This document shows, one piece after another, positions 1 through 9,341 of a DNA stretch of 64,000 bases (its first letter is position 1; the number at the start of each line of letters is the position of its first letter). Source of the DNA: Pelagadaptatus aseana (GTDB lineage Bacteria; Pseudomonadota; Gammaproteobacteria; Pseudomonadales; Cellvibrionaceae); contig BAABNI010000001.1 of assembly GCA_040365065.1 (NCBI GenBank), positions 310,001-374,000 of the forward strand. The letters are read 5' to 3'. The notes under the pieces are model-generated. The model did not search any database. It was not told where the DNA came from and worked only from the letters and a program-made list of their open reading frames with translations. The translations under genes and the position numbers were made by a program.

Positions 1-1206
1 GGCGTCTTTGGCTTCCACGCCCTTGCAACCGCCCCACAAGGTCAGGTTGGAACCGGCCAGATCAGCAGAACCGCCCAGCAGTTCCGGCAGCAGTGGACCA
101 AAGGCGTTCAGGGTATTTTGGGAAGCCTTGCGGGAGGCTACTTTTTCAGCTTTTTCCTGACACTCGCGGATGTAGGCATCGGCTTGCTTAGAGAAATCTG
201 CTGGCAGATCACCCTTGATCACGCGGCGCTCGAATTCAGCGGCCAGCTCAGGGTGGGCGCCTTTATAGGCTTCAAAGCGGCCATTCCACTCGTTTTCAGC
301 CTCGCTACCGGCTTTCTTGGCATCCCAACCTTCGTAAACCTCGGCAGGCACTTCAAACGGGCCGTGATTCCAGTTCAGGGTCTTGCGCACCAGAGCGATT
401 TCGTCGTCACCCAGAGGCGCGCCGTGACACTCTTCTTTACCCTGCTTGTTGGGCGAACCAAAACCGATCACGGTTTTGCAGCAGATGATGGTGGGTTTGT
501 CGCTTTCAGCGCGGGCGGCTTCGATGGCAGCCTTGATGGCGTTGCTGTCGTGACCATCAACGCCCGGAATCACGTGCCAGCCATAGGATTCAAAACGCTT
601 CGGCGTATCGTCGGTAAACCAGCCTTCCACTTCACCGTCGATAGAGATGCCATTGTCATCGTAAAACGCAATCAGCTTGCCCAGACCCAAAGTACCCGCC
701 AGTGAGCAGGCCTCGTGGGAGATACCTTCCATCAAACAGCCATCGCCCATAAAGGTGTAGGTGTAGTGATCAACGATGTCGTGGCCATCACGGTTGAATT
801 GGTCAGCCAAAATTTTCTCAGCCAACGCCATACCCACAGCGTTGGTGATGCCCTGACCCAGAGGACCGGTGGTGGTCTCAACACCCGGTGCATAACCGTA
901 TTCGGGGTGACCCGGGGTCTTGGAGTGCAGCTGGCGGAAGTTTTTCAGATCGTCGATGGACAGATCGTAGCCGCTCAGGTGCAGCAGGGAGTAGATCAGC
1001 ATGGAACCGTGACCGTTGGACAGGATAAAGCGGTCGCGATCGGCCCAATCCGGGTTTTGCGGATTGTGCTTTAAAAAGTCATTCCAGAGTACTTCGGCAA
1101 TGTCCGCCATACCCATTGGGGCACCGGGGTGACCACTGTTGGCTTTCTGGACGGCGTCCATGCTCAGGGCACGGATGGCATTGGCTAATTCAGCGCGAGA
1201 TGACAT
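1..1206 (-). CDS. tkt: Transketolase, N-terminal part (truncated by window edge)
   Basis: Thiamine-diphosphate enzyme that moves two-carbon ketol units in the non-oxidative pentose phosphate pathway in the cytosol. The frame is open from ATG at 1206 to base 1, giving 402 residues; family members have about 660, so the C-terminal 260 or so lie outside. Visible family landmarks are SGHPGAPMG near residues 24-32, SNGHGSML near 63-70, and the ThDP/metal motif GDGCLMEG at 154-161 with DDN at 183-185. A Shine-Dalgarno AAGGAG lies about 11 nt upstream of the ATG. Transaldolase is encoded separately at 25.6 kb. Identification is secure. Confidence 0.97.
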   Translation of the reverse strand, partial: MSSRAELANAIRALSMDAVQKANSGHPGAPMGMADIAEVLWNDFLKHNPQNPDWADRDRFILSNGHGSMLIYSLLHLSGYDLSIDDLKNFRQLHSKTPGHPEYGYAPGVETTTGPLGQGITNAVGMALAEKILADQFNRDGHDIVDHYTYTFMGDGCLMEGISHEACSLAGTLGLGKLIAFYDDNGISIDGEVEGWFTDDTPKRFESYGWHVIPGVDGHDSNAIKAAIEAARAESDKPTIICCKTVIGFGSPNKQGKEECHGAPLGDDEIALVRKTLNWNHGPFEVPAEVYEGWDAKKAGSEAENEWNGRFEAYKGAHPELAAEFERRVIKGDLPADFSKQADAYIRECQEKAEKVASRKASQNTLNAFGPLLPELLGGSADLAGSNLTLWGGCKGVEAKDA

Positions 1207-1351
1207 GAATTGAAGACTCCTTCGGATGGTGATTTCGGCGGGGGAAAGGCACAGATTTGGCCCCCTGAAAAAAAGGGCGCCATTCTCTCTCACAAGGCCA
1301 TGACAGTAAAGGGCTAAGCGGCTAAAAAATCATCAATCTGGGCAAATCATT

Positions 1352-2422
1352 TCAGATTGGCTTGACCCGGGCGATCAGGTTGTCTGAATTTACCCAACTC
1401 AGGAAATCCTCACCCATTTCAGCGGTGCGATCGACCACCTCCTGCCACAGGCGAATGCGCTCATCATTGTTGTCGGCCATGGTGACAAAATCAGCGCGAT
1501 CGGGAATACGCCCCAGTTCGATGGCGTCGAGAAACTGCTGTGACGGCGAGATCATAATCACGTTATCCATCAACTCCGCGGGTGCCTTACGCCATTTCAG
1601 CAGCTTATCGAACCAGCCCTCTTTGCAATACGGGTAAAAGTGGGGGTAGAGAATCAACTCGTCGCTCTGCCACAGATTGCCCGGCACCGGATGATAGTCC
1701 AGCATGCCTCCGTCGCGGTAAACACCGGGGCCGGCACCGCCTATGTCCCGCACCTCGTGCATATAGATTGGAATGGATCCCGAAGCCTTCACTGCCGGGG
1801 TAAAGTTATCCCGGGTCAACTCAACCTTGTCGGTGCGATAGCCATCGACGCCCGCAATGGGAAACTCGGCTCTAGGGTCACAGAACACCACACGATCGAG
1901 CTGTTTTACCAAACCTCGACGCCCGGTTACATTTTTTAACGCCGCACCGGTCGCCGCCAGTTTCTGCCGGGTCTGACTGGTGCTGGCCAGGCCGCCGTGA
2001 CAACGCACCGCACCACAGGAAAAACGGTACTTGGGATGAGATAAAACCTCATCGGCCTTATCTGCACTGATGATGCCTTCGGTAATTTTCTTGAATTCGC
2101 GTTCAATCTCATCCGGACCAATATGATCGCCGGGATAGCTCTGGTGAATATAGTTTTGAGCCAGTGACGCCATCGCAGCGTTGCCATCAGCGTGGCACGC
2201 AGAAGCGAGCTTGAATGCACCCACTGAGGTGCCAAACAATTTCACCGGCTGCTCGGACTGCGGCAACCATTGATTGAGTATCACCTGATCCAACCCATAG
2301 ATCGCCAACCACTTGGCCGCACCGGATGCACCAAAAACCGTGGCAATATGCTCTGGTCGCAAGCCGTTGTGTTCAATGTGGCGACGCGCGCTGGCACCGG
2401 CAAAAATATCAATCATGCTCAT
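1352..2422 (-). CDS. Patatin-like phospholipase family protein
   Basis: Predicted serine lipid acyl hydrolase of the patatin fold, 356 residues. The nucleophile elbow GTSVG places Ser66 as nucleophile, and the patatin DGG motif places Asp237 as the other half of the Ser-Asp dyad. A glycine-rich oxyanion-like stretch GASGAAKW lies at 31-38. There is no signal peptide or membrane segment, so a cytosolic location is inferred. It is separated from pilU by a strong terminator, so it is probably transcribed alone. The substrate cannot be told; an acylhydrolase on membrane or storage lipids is the usual guess. Confidence 0.85.
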   Translation of the reverse strand: MSMIDIFAGASARRHIEHNGLRPEHIATVFGASGAAKWLAIYGLDQVILNQWLPQSEQPVKLFGTSVGAFKLASACHADGNAAMASLAQNYIHQSYPGDHIGPDEIEREFKKITEGIISADKADEVLSHPKYRFSCGAVRCHGGLASTSQTRQKLAATGAALKNVTGRRGLVKQLDRVVFCDPRAEFPIAGVDGYRTDKVELTRDNFTPAVKASGSIPIYMHEVRDIGGAGPGVYRDGGMLDYHPVPGNLWQSDELILYPHFYPYCKEGWFDKLLKWRKAPAELMDNVIMISPSQQFLDAIELGRIPDRADFVTMADNNDERIRLWQEVVDRTAEMGEDFLSWVNSDNLIARVKPI

Positions 2423-2460
2423 GGCAACTGCTTTATCCCTAACCGAAAAATTCTATCCAG

Positions 2461-2500
2461 AAAAAACGGCGCCAGTGTAACCGTCCACACTGGCGCCGTT
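2461..2500 (-). terminator. Rho-independent terminator of pilTU
   Basis: A perfect 14-bp stem (arms 2465-2478 and 2487-2500) with an 8-nt loop is followed on the minus strand by six T (2466-2461). It lies 54 nt past the pilU stop. On the plus strand a T run follows after a few bases, so it may also act weakly that way. Confidence 0.9.
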
Positions 2501-2553
2501 GAGGTTTTTTACTTTTGCTTACAAAGCCTGGGCGGCCAAGTTTGTCACCGACC

Positions 2554-3696
2554 TTAGAACAAACGCCGATCTTCAGAGCCATCGTCCTGTAAGGTCAGCC
2601 CTTCTGAAGCACTGTGCAAAGACTCCGCATCATTGTCTTTACCCAGCTTGATCATCAGGCGCAGATCGTTGGGCGAATCAGCGTAGACCAATGCGTCCTC
2701 ATAGGTGATCTCATTGGACTCATACAATTTATAGAGCGCCTGATCGAAGGTTTGCATACCCACCTCGGTGGACTTCTTCATCAGCTCTTTCAGGTCCGCC
2801 ACCTCGCCCTTGCGAATCATGTCCGCAGCCAATGGGGTATTGAGCAACACCTCCAGACAGGCGCGACGACCTTCGCCATCAGGGGTTGGGATCAACTGCT
2901 GTGCCACGATCGCCTTGAGATTAAGCGACAGGTCCATCCATAACTGCGAGTGCCGATCGGCCGGGAAGAAGTGAATAATGCGGTCCAGCGCCTGGTTGGC
3001 GTTGTTGGCGTGCAGGGTGCACAGACACAGGTGACCGGTTTCAGCAAAGGCAATGGCGTGATCCATGGTCTCACGGGTACGCACCTCACCAATCAAGATC
3101 ACATCCGGCGCCTGTCGCAGGGTGTTCTTCAGTGCCACTTCAAACGAGTCGGTATCAATGCCCACTTCCCGCTGGGTGACAATACAACCGCGATGCTGGT
3201 GAATAAATTCGATGGGGTCTTCAATGGAGATGATATGACCCTTGGAGTTTTCGTTGCGATGCCCCAGCATCGCAGCCAGCGAGGTGGACTTACCGGTACC
3301 GGTAGCCCCCACAAAAATAATCAAGCCACGCTTGGTCATGGCCAGATCGTGAATAATGGCAGGCAGCCCCAGATCATCGATTTTCGGAATCTGGGTTTCA
3401 ATGCGCCGCAGCACCATACCCGCCAGATTGCGCTGATAGAAGGCACTGGTCCGGAAGCGTCCAACACCGCGGGCACTGATGGCAAAGTTCAGCTCTTTTT
3501 TGTCGAGAAACTCTTTGCGCTGCTTCTCGTTCATCACATTCAGCACCGTCTCACGGGCTTTCTCCGGGGACAGCGGAGTGGTTGTCACTGGCACCACCTT
3601 GCCATGCACTTTCATTGAAGGCGGCACACCGGCGGTGATAAATAAATCCGATGCGCCCTTTTCGACCATCAATTTCAGCAGTTTTTCAAAATCCAT
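2554..3696 (-). CDS. pilU: Type IV pilus retraction ATPase PilU
   Basis: Hexameric PilT-paralogue ATPase that helps retract type IV pili for twitching motility; acts at the inner-membrane base of the pilus machine. 380 residues. Walker A GATGTGKS is at 130-137, the Asp box near IISIEDPIEF 156-164, Walker B with DVILIGEVR at 198-206, and the His box ETGHLCLCTLHA at 219-230. The C-terminal tail after the PilT core and the sequence NLAGMVLRRIE favour PilU over PilT. It lies 50 nt downstream of pilT on the same strand, the usual arrangement, and is probably co-transcribed with it. Confidence 0.95.
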   Translation of the reverse strand: MDFEKLLKLMVEKGASDLFITAGVPPSMKVHGKVVPVTTTPLSPEKARETVLNVMNEKQRKEFLDKKELNFAISARGVGRFRTSAFYQRNLAGMVLRRIETQIPKIDDLGLPAIIHDLAMTKRGLIIFVGATGTGKSTSLAAMLGHRNENSKGHIISIEDPIEFIHQHRGCIVTQREVGIDTDSFEVALKNTLRQAPDVILIGEVRTRETMDHAIAFAETGHLCLCTLHANNANQALDRIIHFFPADRHSQLWMDLSLNLKAIVAQQLIPTPDGEGRRACLEVLLNTPLAADMIRKGEVADLKELMKKSTEVGMQTFDQALYKLYESNEITYEDALVYADSPNDLRLMIKLGKDNDAESLHSASEGLTLQDDGSEDRRLF

Positions 3697-3746
3697 CTTT
3701 TTGGCTCTTTTATTTTTTTAATGCGTCTTAGTGAACGTCTCAGGCG

Positions 3747-4781
3747 TTAGAAATTTTCCGGCATCTTGGCTTTTTCACGAGCGTGCTCACGGGAAATGAT
3801 CTTGCGCTCCACCAGATCCGCCAGACACTGATCCATGGTCTGCATGCCCACCGAGGCGCCGGTCTGGATTGCCGAATACATCTGCGCCACCTTATCCTCC
3901 CGGATCAGGTTACGAATCGCCGGGGTACCGCGCATGATTTCGTGGGCCGCCACACGACCACCGCCATTTTTCTTCAGCAGAGTCTGGGAAATCACCGCCT
4001 GCAGAGACTCCGACAGCATCGAACGCACCATGGCTTTTTCGTTAGCCGGGAATACATCCACCACCCGGTCAATGGTCTTGGCCGCTGAGGTGGTGTGCAA
4101 GGTACCGAACACCAGATGGCCTGTTTCCGCCGCGGTCAGAGCCAGGCGAATAGTTTCCAGGTCCCGCATCTCACCCACCAGAATGATGTCCGGATCTTCC
4201 CGCAACGCCGAGCGCAGGGCTTCGGCAAAGCCGTGGGTGTCGCGGTGCACTTCCCGCTGGTTGACCAGGCACTTCTTCGATTCGTGCACGAATTCGATGG
4301 GGTCTTCGATGGTGAGAATGTGCTCGTACTTGTTGTCGTTGATGTAGTCCATCATTGCCGCCAGCGTGGTGGACTTACCGGAACCAGTGGGCCCGGTCAC
4401 CAGTACGATACCGCGCGGGGTGGCCGCGATATCGCGAAACACCTGCCCCATACCCAGCTCTTCCATGGTCAGCACCTTGGAAGGAATGGTCCGGAATACC
4501 GCACCGGAACCGCGGTTCTGGTTAAAGGCATTGACCCGGAAGCGGGCCACACCCGGCACTTCAAACGAGAAATCCGTTTCCAGAAACTCTTCGTAATCTT
4601 TGCGCTGCTTGTCGTTCATGATCTCGTAGATCAGGCTGTGTACTTCCTTGTGTTCCATTGCCGGCAAATTAATGCGGCGCACATCGCCATCAACCCGTAT
4701 CATGGGCGGCAATCCCGCCGACAGGTGCAAATCCGACGCTCCCTGTTTGGCGCTGAACGCCAGAAGTTCTGTAATATCCAT
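3747..4781 (-). CDS. pilT: Type IV pilus twitching motility ATPase PilT
   Basis: Main retraction motor of type IV pili, a cytosolic hexameric AAA-like ATPase docking on PilC. 344 residues, the standard length. Walker A GPTGSGKS at 130-137, Asp box ILTIEDPIEF at 155-164, Walker B DIILVGEMRD at 198-207, His box TGHLVFGTLHT at 220-230, and the PilT-specific AIRNLIRE motif in the C-terminal domain. It starts the pilTU unit and is divergent from the yggS operon with only a 42-nt gap. Confidence 0.97.
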   Translation of the reverse strand: MDITELLAFSAKQGASDLHLSAGLPPMIRVDGDVRRINLPAMEHKEVHSLIYEIMNDKQRKDYEEFLETDFSFEVPGVARFRVNAFNQNRGSGAVFRTIPSKVLTMEELGMGQVFRDIAATPRGIVLVTGPTGSGKSTTLAAMMDYINDNKYEHILTIEDPIEFVHESKKCLVNQREVHRDTHGFAEALRSALREDPDIILVGEMRDLETIRLALTAAETGHLVFGTLHTTSAAKTIDRVVDVFPANEKAMVRSMLSESLQAVISQTLLKKNGGGRVAAHEIMRGTPAIRNLIREDKVAQMYSAIQTGASVGMQTMDQCLADLVERKIISREHAREKAKMPENF

Positions 4782-4818
4782 ACGACAACCTTACGCTAGA
4801 GCTTTTATTAGAATACTA

Positions 4819-4846
4819 AGTATATGTCTAAGATGATTCCAGACAA
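4819..4846 (-). promoter_or_regulatory. Candidate sigma70 promoter for pilTU
   Basis: On the minus strand TTGTCT (4846-4841) and TATACT (4824-4819) are separated by 16 nt. They lie 37-65 nt upstream of the pilT start and overlap the first codons of yggS. The spacing is right, but the -35 element is only a partial match. Confidence 0.4.
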
Positions 4847-5501
4847 CCTTGTTGTTGTCCAAGACCGAATTCACAAAGCTCTGCAACAGGCCGGACGCAA
4901 ACCGGATAGTGCCCGATTGCTGGCCGTCAGCAAAACCAAGCCCTGCGAGGACATTCGAGCCGCCTATTCGGCTGGACAGCGCTGCTTCGGTGAAAATTAC
5001 CTGCAGGAAGCACTGGAAAAGCAACAGCAACTTAACGATCTGGATATCGAGTGGCACTATATAGGCCCGATCCAATCCAATAAAACCCGGGCCATCGCCG
5101 AGCATTTTGACTGGGTCCACAGTGTCGACCGGGAAAAAGTGGCCCGTCGTCTCAGCGAACAACGTCCGGCGGACCTGCCGGCTCTGAATATCTGCCTGCA
5201 AATCAACGTAGATAATGAAGACACCAAAGCGGGTATCACTCTGGCGGAATTGCCAAAGCTCTATCATGCCATCAAAGCATTGCCAAACCTCCACATCAGA
5301 GGGTTAATGGCTATCCCAGCGCCATCTCAGGACGTCAGTCAACAGCGAGCCACCTTTGCCAAAGTGCAACAGGCGTTAGCGCAACTGGACAGCGACATGG
5401 ATACCCTCTCCATGGGCATGTCCGGCGATCTGGAAAGCGCCATTGCAGCGGGCTCCACCATTGTTAGAATAGGCACCGACATTTTTGGCGCCAGAAACTG
5501 A
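4824..5501 (+). CDS. yggS: PLP homeostasis protein of the YggS/PROSC family
   Basis: Pyridoxal-phosphate-binding protein of the alanine-racemase-like fold that buffers PLP; it is not known to be a catalytic enzyme. 225 residues. The PLP lysine is Lys37 in AVSKTKP, followed by GENYLQEA and HYIGPIQSNK, and the C-terminal GMSGDLESAIAAGSTIVRIG that binds phosphate. First gene of the conserved yggS-proC-yggT string. The gap to the divergent pilT is only 42 nt, so the promoters must overlap. The identification follows from motifs and context. Confidence 0.95.
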   Translation: MSKMIPDNLVVVQDRIHKALQQAGRKPDSARLLAVSKTKPCEDIRAAYSAGQRCFGENYLQEALEKQQQLNDLDIEWHYIGPIQSNKTRAIAEHFDWVHSVDREKVARRLSEQRPADLPALNICLQINVDNEDTKAGITLAELPKLYHAIKALPNLHIRGLMAIPAPSQDVSQQRATFAKVQQALAQLDSDMDTLSMGMSGDLESAIAAGSTIVRIGTDIFGARN

Positions 5502-5564
5502 CTCCGGAAGCGCTTGTATCATTTCCGCGCCTTGCACTAAACAACAGATTTGGAAATTAGAACT

Positions 5565-6386
5565 TTGACTACAGCAAAACTGACCTTTATCGGCGGCGGC
5601 AATATGGCCAGCAGCATCATTGGCGGCCTGATCAACAAGGGTTATGCCGCCTCACAGATCAGCGCCAGCGACCCTTTCGAAGAAAGCCGTAATAAACTGC
5701 ATCAACAGTTCGGTATCGCCACCCACGAACACAATGCCGAGGCCGTTGCGGGTTGCGATGTCATTATTCTCTCGGTAAAGCCTCAGGTTCTGGAGCAGGT
5801 GTGCACGGCGCTGCAGCCCCATCTGACCCATCAACCGCTGATTATTTCCATCGCTGCCGGTATCGATATGCGCAGTCTGGACCAGTGGCTGGGTAATAAT
5901 CTGGCCATCGTGCGCTGCATGCCCAACACACCGGCACTGGTGCAAACCGGCGCCAGCGGTCTCTACGCCAACGCCAACACCAGCAGTGAACAACGGGCAC
6001 TGGCCAACGACATTCTGGAAGCCGTAGGCATCGTCCAGTGGCTCGACAGCGAGGCACTGATCGACCCGGTGACTGCGGTTTCCGGCAGTGGCCCGGCCTA
6101 TTACTTCCTGATGATGGAGGCAATGATTGAAGCCGGTGTGGCTCAGGGGCTGACCCGCGAAGCGGCCACCGAACTGACCCTGCAAACCGCACTTGGCGCC
6201 GCCAAGCTGGCACAGAGCAGCGATGTGGATGTCGCCGAATTGCGACGACGGGTGACATCACCGAACGGCACCACGGAACAGGCTATTCTGTCTTTTGAAG
6301 CCGACGGATTGCGTGACACCGTGGCCAAAGCCATGCAGAAGTGTTCCGATCGCTCGGTGGAAATGGCCAAGGAATTGGGCGCCTGA
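5565..6386 (+). CDS. proC: Pyrroline-5-carboxylate reductase
   Basis: Last step of proline synthesis: NAD(P)H-dependent reduction of 1-pyrroline-5-carboxylate, in the cytosol. The Rossmann dinucleotide motif FIGGGNMA stands right after the N-terminus, and the ProC signature around AVSGSGPAYYFLMMEAM lies in the C-terminal domain. I chose the TTG at 5565 (protein begins TTAKLTFIGGGNMA, about 273 residues) because GGAA lies 9 nt before it; an in-frame TTG at 5550 would add five residues. It sits 63 nt after yggS in the yggS-proC-yggT cluster. Confidence 0.95.
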   Translation: MTTAKLTFIGGGNMASSIIGGLINKGYAASQISASDPFEESRNKLHQQFGIATHEHNAEAVAGCDVIILSVKPQVLEQVCTALQPHLTHQPLIISIAAGIDMRSLDQWLGNNLAIVRCMPNTPALVQTGASGLYANANTSSEQRALANDILEAVGIVQWLDSEALIDPVTAVSGSGPAYYFLMMEAMIEAGVAQGLTREAATELTLQTALGAAKLAQSSDVDVAELRRRVTSPNGTTEQAILSFEADGLRDTVAKAMQKCSDRSVEMAKELGA

Positions 6387-6479
6387 GGCGCGGCAGAAAA
6401 AACGTAACCAACAACACGACCAACAATGCAAAGCGTGCCGCCAACACCCAAGGCACGCCAAATACACAAAGGATCAACT

Positions 6480-7079
6480 ATGCCTGCACTTCAGGAAATC
6501 GGCATTCTGGTTATTCAAACTCTGGGCTCACTGTATCTGCTGATTGTGATGCTGCGCTTTCTGCTGCAACTGGCCAGAGCCGACTTTTATAACCCCATAT
6601 CCCAGTTTGCAGTAAAAGCCACCAACCCACTGCTGATTCCCCTGCGCCGGATTATTCCAGGCGTTTTTGGTATCGACGTGGCCTCACTGATACTGGCACT
6701 TGCTCTGCAATATCTGGTGATTCAGGTCAGCGCGTTGATCATGGGGGCCGGCGTACTCAATCCGGTACAAGTGATTACCTGGGCCGTGATTGGCCTGCTG
6801 TCACTGACCGCCAACGTTTACTTCTGGAGCCTGCTGATTATGGTGATCGCCAGCTGGCTGGCTCCCAACAGCCCCAACCCGGCACTGATGCTGATTCATC
6901 AATTGGTAGAGCCGGTGATGGCACCGTTCCGCAAAATCATGCCAGACATGGGCGGGATTGATATCTCGCCCATCTTTGCCTTTCTGGCGTTGAATGTTGT
7001 CCAGGTCATTATCAAGCACCTGGCCAACGCCGCCGGCATGTACAGCAGCGGCGCTCACGCCCTGGTATTAGGCATATAG
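6480..7079 (+). CDS. yggT: YggT family integral membrane protein
   Basis: Small inner-membrane protein of unknown exact role, linked in some bacteria to osmotic tolerance and cell-division or septal functions. 199 residues with two YggT repeats, each with paired hydrophobic segments (about residues 8-28 and 62-85, then about 95-125 and 160-180). The repeat core NPLLIPLRRIIPG reappears as EPVMAPFRKIMPDMGG. The start at 6480 is chosen for AAAGGA 7 nt upstream; an upstream ATG at 6426 lacks a ribosome site. It follows proC in the conserved order. Confidence 0.92.
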   Translation: MPALQEIGILVIQTLGSLYLLIVMLRFLLQLARADFYNPISQFAVKATNPLLIPLRRIIPGVFGIDVASLILALALQYLVIQVSALIMGAGVLNPVQVITWAVIGLLSLTANVYFWSLLIMVIASWLAPNSPNPALMLIHQLVEPVMAPFRKIMPDMGGIDISPIFAFLALNVVQVIIKHLANAAGMYSSGAHALVLGI

Positions 7080-7112
7080 TTTTTGGCCATATAAGCAGCG
7101 ATCGGATTCAGC

Positions 7113-8261
7113 ATGACCAAAGTATTTCCCGAAGATTCTGTGGGGTTGGTAACCCCCCAGACGTTTCACTTCGACGAGCCACTGACACTGGCCTCAGGGC
7201 GAGAGCTCAAGGCCTATGATCTGGTGGTCGAAACCTATGGTGAGCTCAATGCCAGCAAGTCGAACGCGGTATTGATCTGCCACGCCCTGTCGGGCCACCA
7301 CCACGCGGCCGGTTTTCACTCCGAAGACGACCGTAAACCCGGCTGGTGGGACAAGTACATAGGCCCGGGCAAGCCCATCGACACCAACCGCTTTTTTGTG
7401 GTGTCGCTGAATAATCTGGGAGGCTGTCATGGCTCCACCGGACCACGCAGCATCAACCCCGACACTGGCAAGGTGTGGGGCAAGGATTTTCCCAACCTGC
7501 GCGCCCGCGACTGGGTCAACTCTCAGGCTCGCCTAGCCGACAAACTCGGCATTCAGCAATGGGCCGCGGTGGTCGGCGGCAGTCTCGGCGGCATGCAGGC
7601 CATGCGCTGGGCACTGGAGTACCCGGAGCGCCTGCGCCACTGCGTGGTGATCGCCTCCGCCATGAAACTGACGGCCCAGAACATTGCCTTCAATGAAACT
7701 GCGCGGCAGGCCATCACCTCCGACCCCAATTTTTGTGGCGGCGATTACGAAGCCGAAGGCACCTACCCCAAGGATGGCCTGTCGGTGGCACGCATGATCG
7801 GCCATATCACCTATCTGTCCGGGGACGGCATGGGTCAGAAGTTCGGCCGCGAATTGCGCTCAGGCAGTTTTGCTCTGGGCAGCGATGAGCCCGTGGAGTT
7901 TCAGGTAGAGAGTTATTTGCGTTATCAGGGCGACGCCTTCTCGGACAGTTTTGACGCCAATACCTATATCCTGATGACCAAGGCGCTGGATTACTTCGAT
8001 CTGGCCCGCGAGTACGACAATGATCCGGTTAAGGCCTTCAGCCACGCCCAATGCAAATTTCTGGTGGTATCGTTTACCACCGACTGGCGCTTTGCCCCGG
8101 AACGCTCACGAGAAATCGCGAATGCACTGATCGCCGCCAATAAATCTGTGAGCTACGCCGAGGTCGAATCCGAGTTTGGTCACGACGCGTTTCTGATCCC
8201 CATCGAGGACTACCAGAACATCTTCACCAGTTACATGAAGGGGATTGAGATCGATGATTAA
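7113..8261 (+). CDS. metX: Homoserine O-acyltransferase (MetX family)
   Basis: Acylates homoserine in the first committed step of methionine synthesis. 382 residues, alpha/beta-hydrolase fold. Nucleophile Ser157 in GGSLGGMQ, catalytic Asp324 in TTDWRF and His357 in EFGHDAF, all at the expected spacing. Many gammaproteobacterial MetX proteins use succinyl-CoA rather than acetyl-CoA; the sequence was not resolved to one donor here. The stop overlaps the metW start by 8 nt, so the two are translationally coupled, as in Pseudomonas. Confidence 0.95.
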   Translation: MTKVFPEDSVGLVTPQTFHFDEPLTLASGRELKAYDLVVETYGELNASKSNAVLICHALSGHHHAAGFHSEDDRKPGWWDKYIGPGKPIDTNRFFVVSLNNLGGCHGSTGPRSINPDTGKVWGKDFPNLRARDWVNSQARLADKLGIQQWAAVVGGSLGGMQAMRWALEYPERLRHCVVIASAMKLTAQNIAFNETARQAITSDPNFCGGDYEAEGTYPKDGLSVARMIGHITYLSGDGMGQKFGRELRSGSFALGSDEPVEFQVESYLRYQGDAFSDSFDANTYILMTKALDYFDLAREYDNDPVKAFSHAQCKFLVVSFTTDWRFAPERSREIANALIAANKSVSYAEVESEFGHDAFLIPIEDYQNIFTSYMKGIEIDD

Positions 8262-8868
8262 AGCCAATCACAAGGTGCGCAGCGATCTGGACATTATCGT
8301 CAACTGGATCCCCAACAACAGCCGGCTGCTGGATCTGGCCTGCGGTGAAGGCGAGCTACTGGCCCGCCTGAAACAGGACAAGCAGGTGGAAGGCTACGGC
8401 CTGGAAATTGACAACCGTCAGATCAACGCCTGCATCCAGAACAACGTCAACGCCATCTATCAGGACATCACTCAGGGGTTGGACAACTTTGCTGATGCCA
8501 GCTTTGACATGGTGGTTATGACTCAAGCCCTTCAGGTCATGCGCGAACCCCACAAGGTACTGGCTGACATGTTGCGTATCGGCAAGGAGTGCATCGTCAC
8601 CTTCCCCAACTTTGGCCACTGGAAAGCCCGCTGGCACCTGCTGACCAAGGGGCGGATGCCCGTATCGGATCTGCTGCCCTACGAGTGGTACGACACCCCG
8701 AATATCCACTTTTGCACCTTCAAAGATTTTGAGGTGCTGTGCCATGAGATGGACATTGATGTATTGCACCGGGAAGTAGTGGCAGAAGCCGGGCTTGGCG
8801 AACAGCTCAAAAACGTCCAACCCAACCTGTTTGGCGTAACAGCACTGTACCACCTGCGTAAAAAATAG
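8254..8868 (+). CDS. metW: Methionine biosynthesis protein MetW
   Basis: Class-I SAM-methyltransferase-fold protein that accompanies MetX and is needed for full homoserine acyltransferase activity in several proteobacteria. 204 residues. Motif I LLDLACGEGELL, followed by GLEID and the MetW hallmark NFGHWKARWHLLTKGRMP. The ATG at 8254, preceded by AGGGG (8239-8243), overlaps the metX stop by 8 nt. No catalytic substrate is established for the family. Confidence 0.95.
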   Translation: MIKANHKVRSDLDIIVNWIPNNSRLLDLACGEGELLARLKQDKQVEGYGLEIDNRQINACIQNNVNAIYQDITQGLDNFADASFDMVVMTQALQVMREPHKVLADMLRIGKECIVTFPNFGHWKARWHLLTKGRMPVSDLLPYEWYDTPNIHFCTFKDFEVLCHEMDIDVLHREVVAEAGLGEQLKNVQPNLFGVTALYHLRKK

Positions 8869-8885
8869 ATTCGGAGATTACCGTG

Positions 8886-9341
8886 ATGTACCTCAACCTC
8901 GTTCGCTCATTTATGGGGCTGTTACTGCTTGTAGCAACGGCCACCAGCCAGGCCTCTGACAACCCGTCACCGTTTCATCAATTCGATCGCCACACCGTGA
9001 TTGTCAGCGTCTTTACCAGTTCGTTTCTGCAGCCGGAAATTGCCAACACCTATGGTTTTTCCAGAGGCCGGGATCAGGCGTTGATCAATGTCTCGGTAGT
9101 ACCCAACCCCAATACCGGCAACAGTGTTGGTCTGGCTGCCGACCTCAAAGGCACCGCTACCAACCTGATGCAGCAGCAATCGCAACTGAAGTTCCAGCAA
9201 ATCAAAGAGGGGGATGCCGTTTACTATCTGGCACCGTTTCGCTTCATCAATGAAGAGATTGTGCACCTGGATCTGACTGTCGCCATCGACGGTGAAAACT
9301 ACACGCTTAATATCACCAAGAAGCTCTACGTCGATGAGTGA
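8886..9341 (+). CDS. DUF4426 domain periplasmic protein
   Basis: Short exported protein of unknown function, about 151 residues, with an N-terminal signal sequence (hydrophobic core near 8-18, cleavage likely after SQA). The body matches the DUF4426 pattern: a beta-rich domain with HTVIVSVFTSSFLQPEIA, FSRGRDQALINVSV and a conserved YYLAPFRFINEEIVHLDL stretch. GGAG lies 9 nt before the ATG at 8886; a GTG at 8883 is possible. The gene sits between metW and rdgB, its usual position in this lineage, and overlaps rdgB by 8 nt. Confidence 0.85.
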   Translation: MYLNLVRSFMGLLLLVATATSQASDNPSPFHQFDRHTVIVSVFTSSFLQPEIANTYGFSRGRDQALINVSVVPNPNTGNSVGLAADLKGTATNLMQQQSQLKFQQIKEGDAVYYLAPFRFINEEIVHLDLTVAIDGENYTLNITKKLYVDE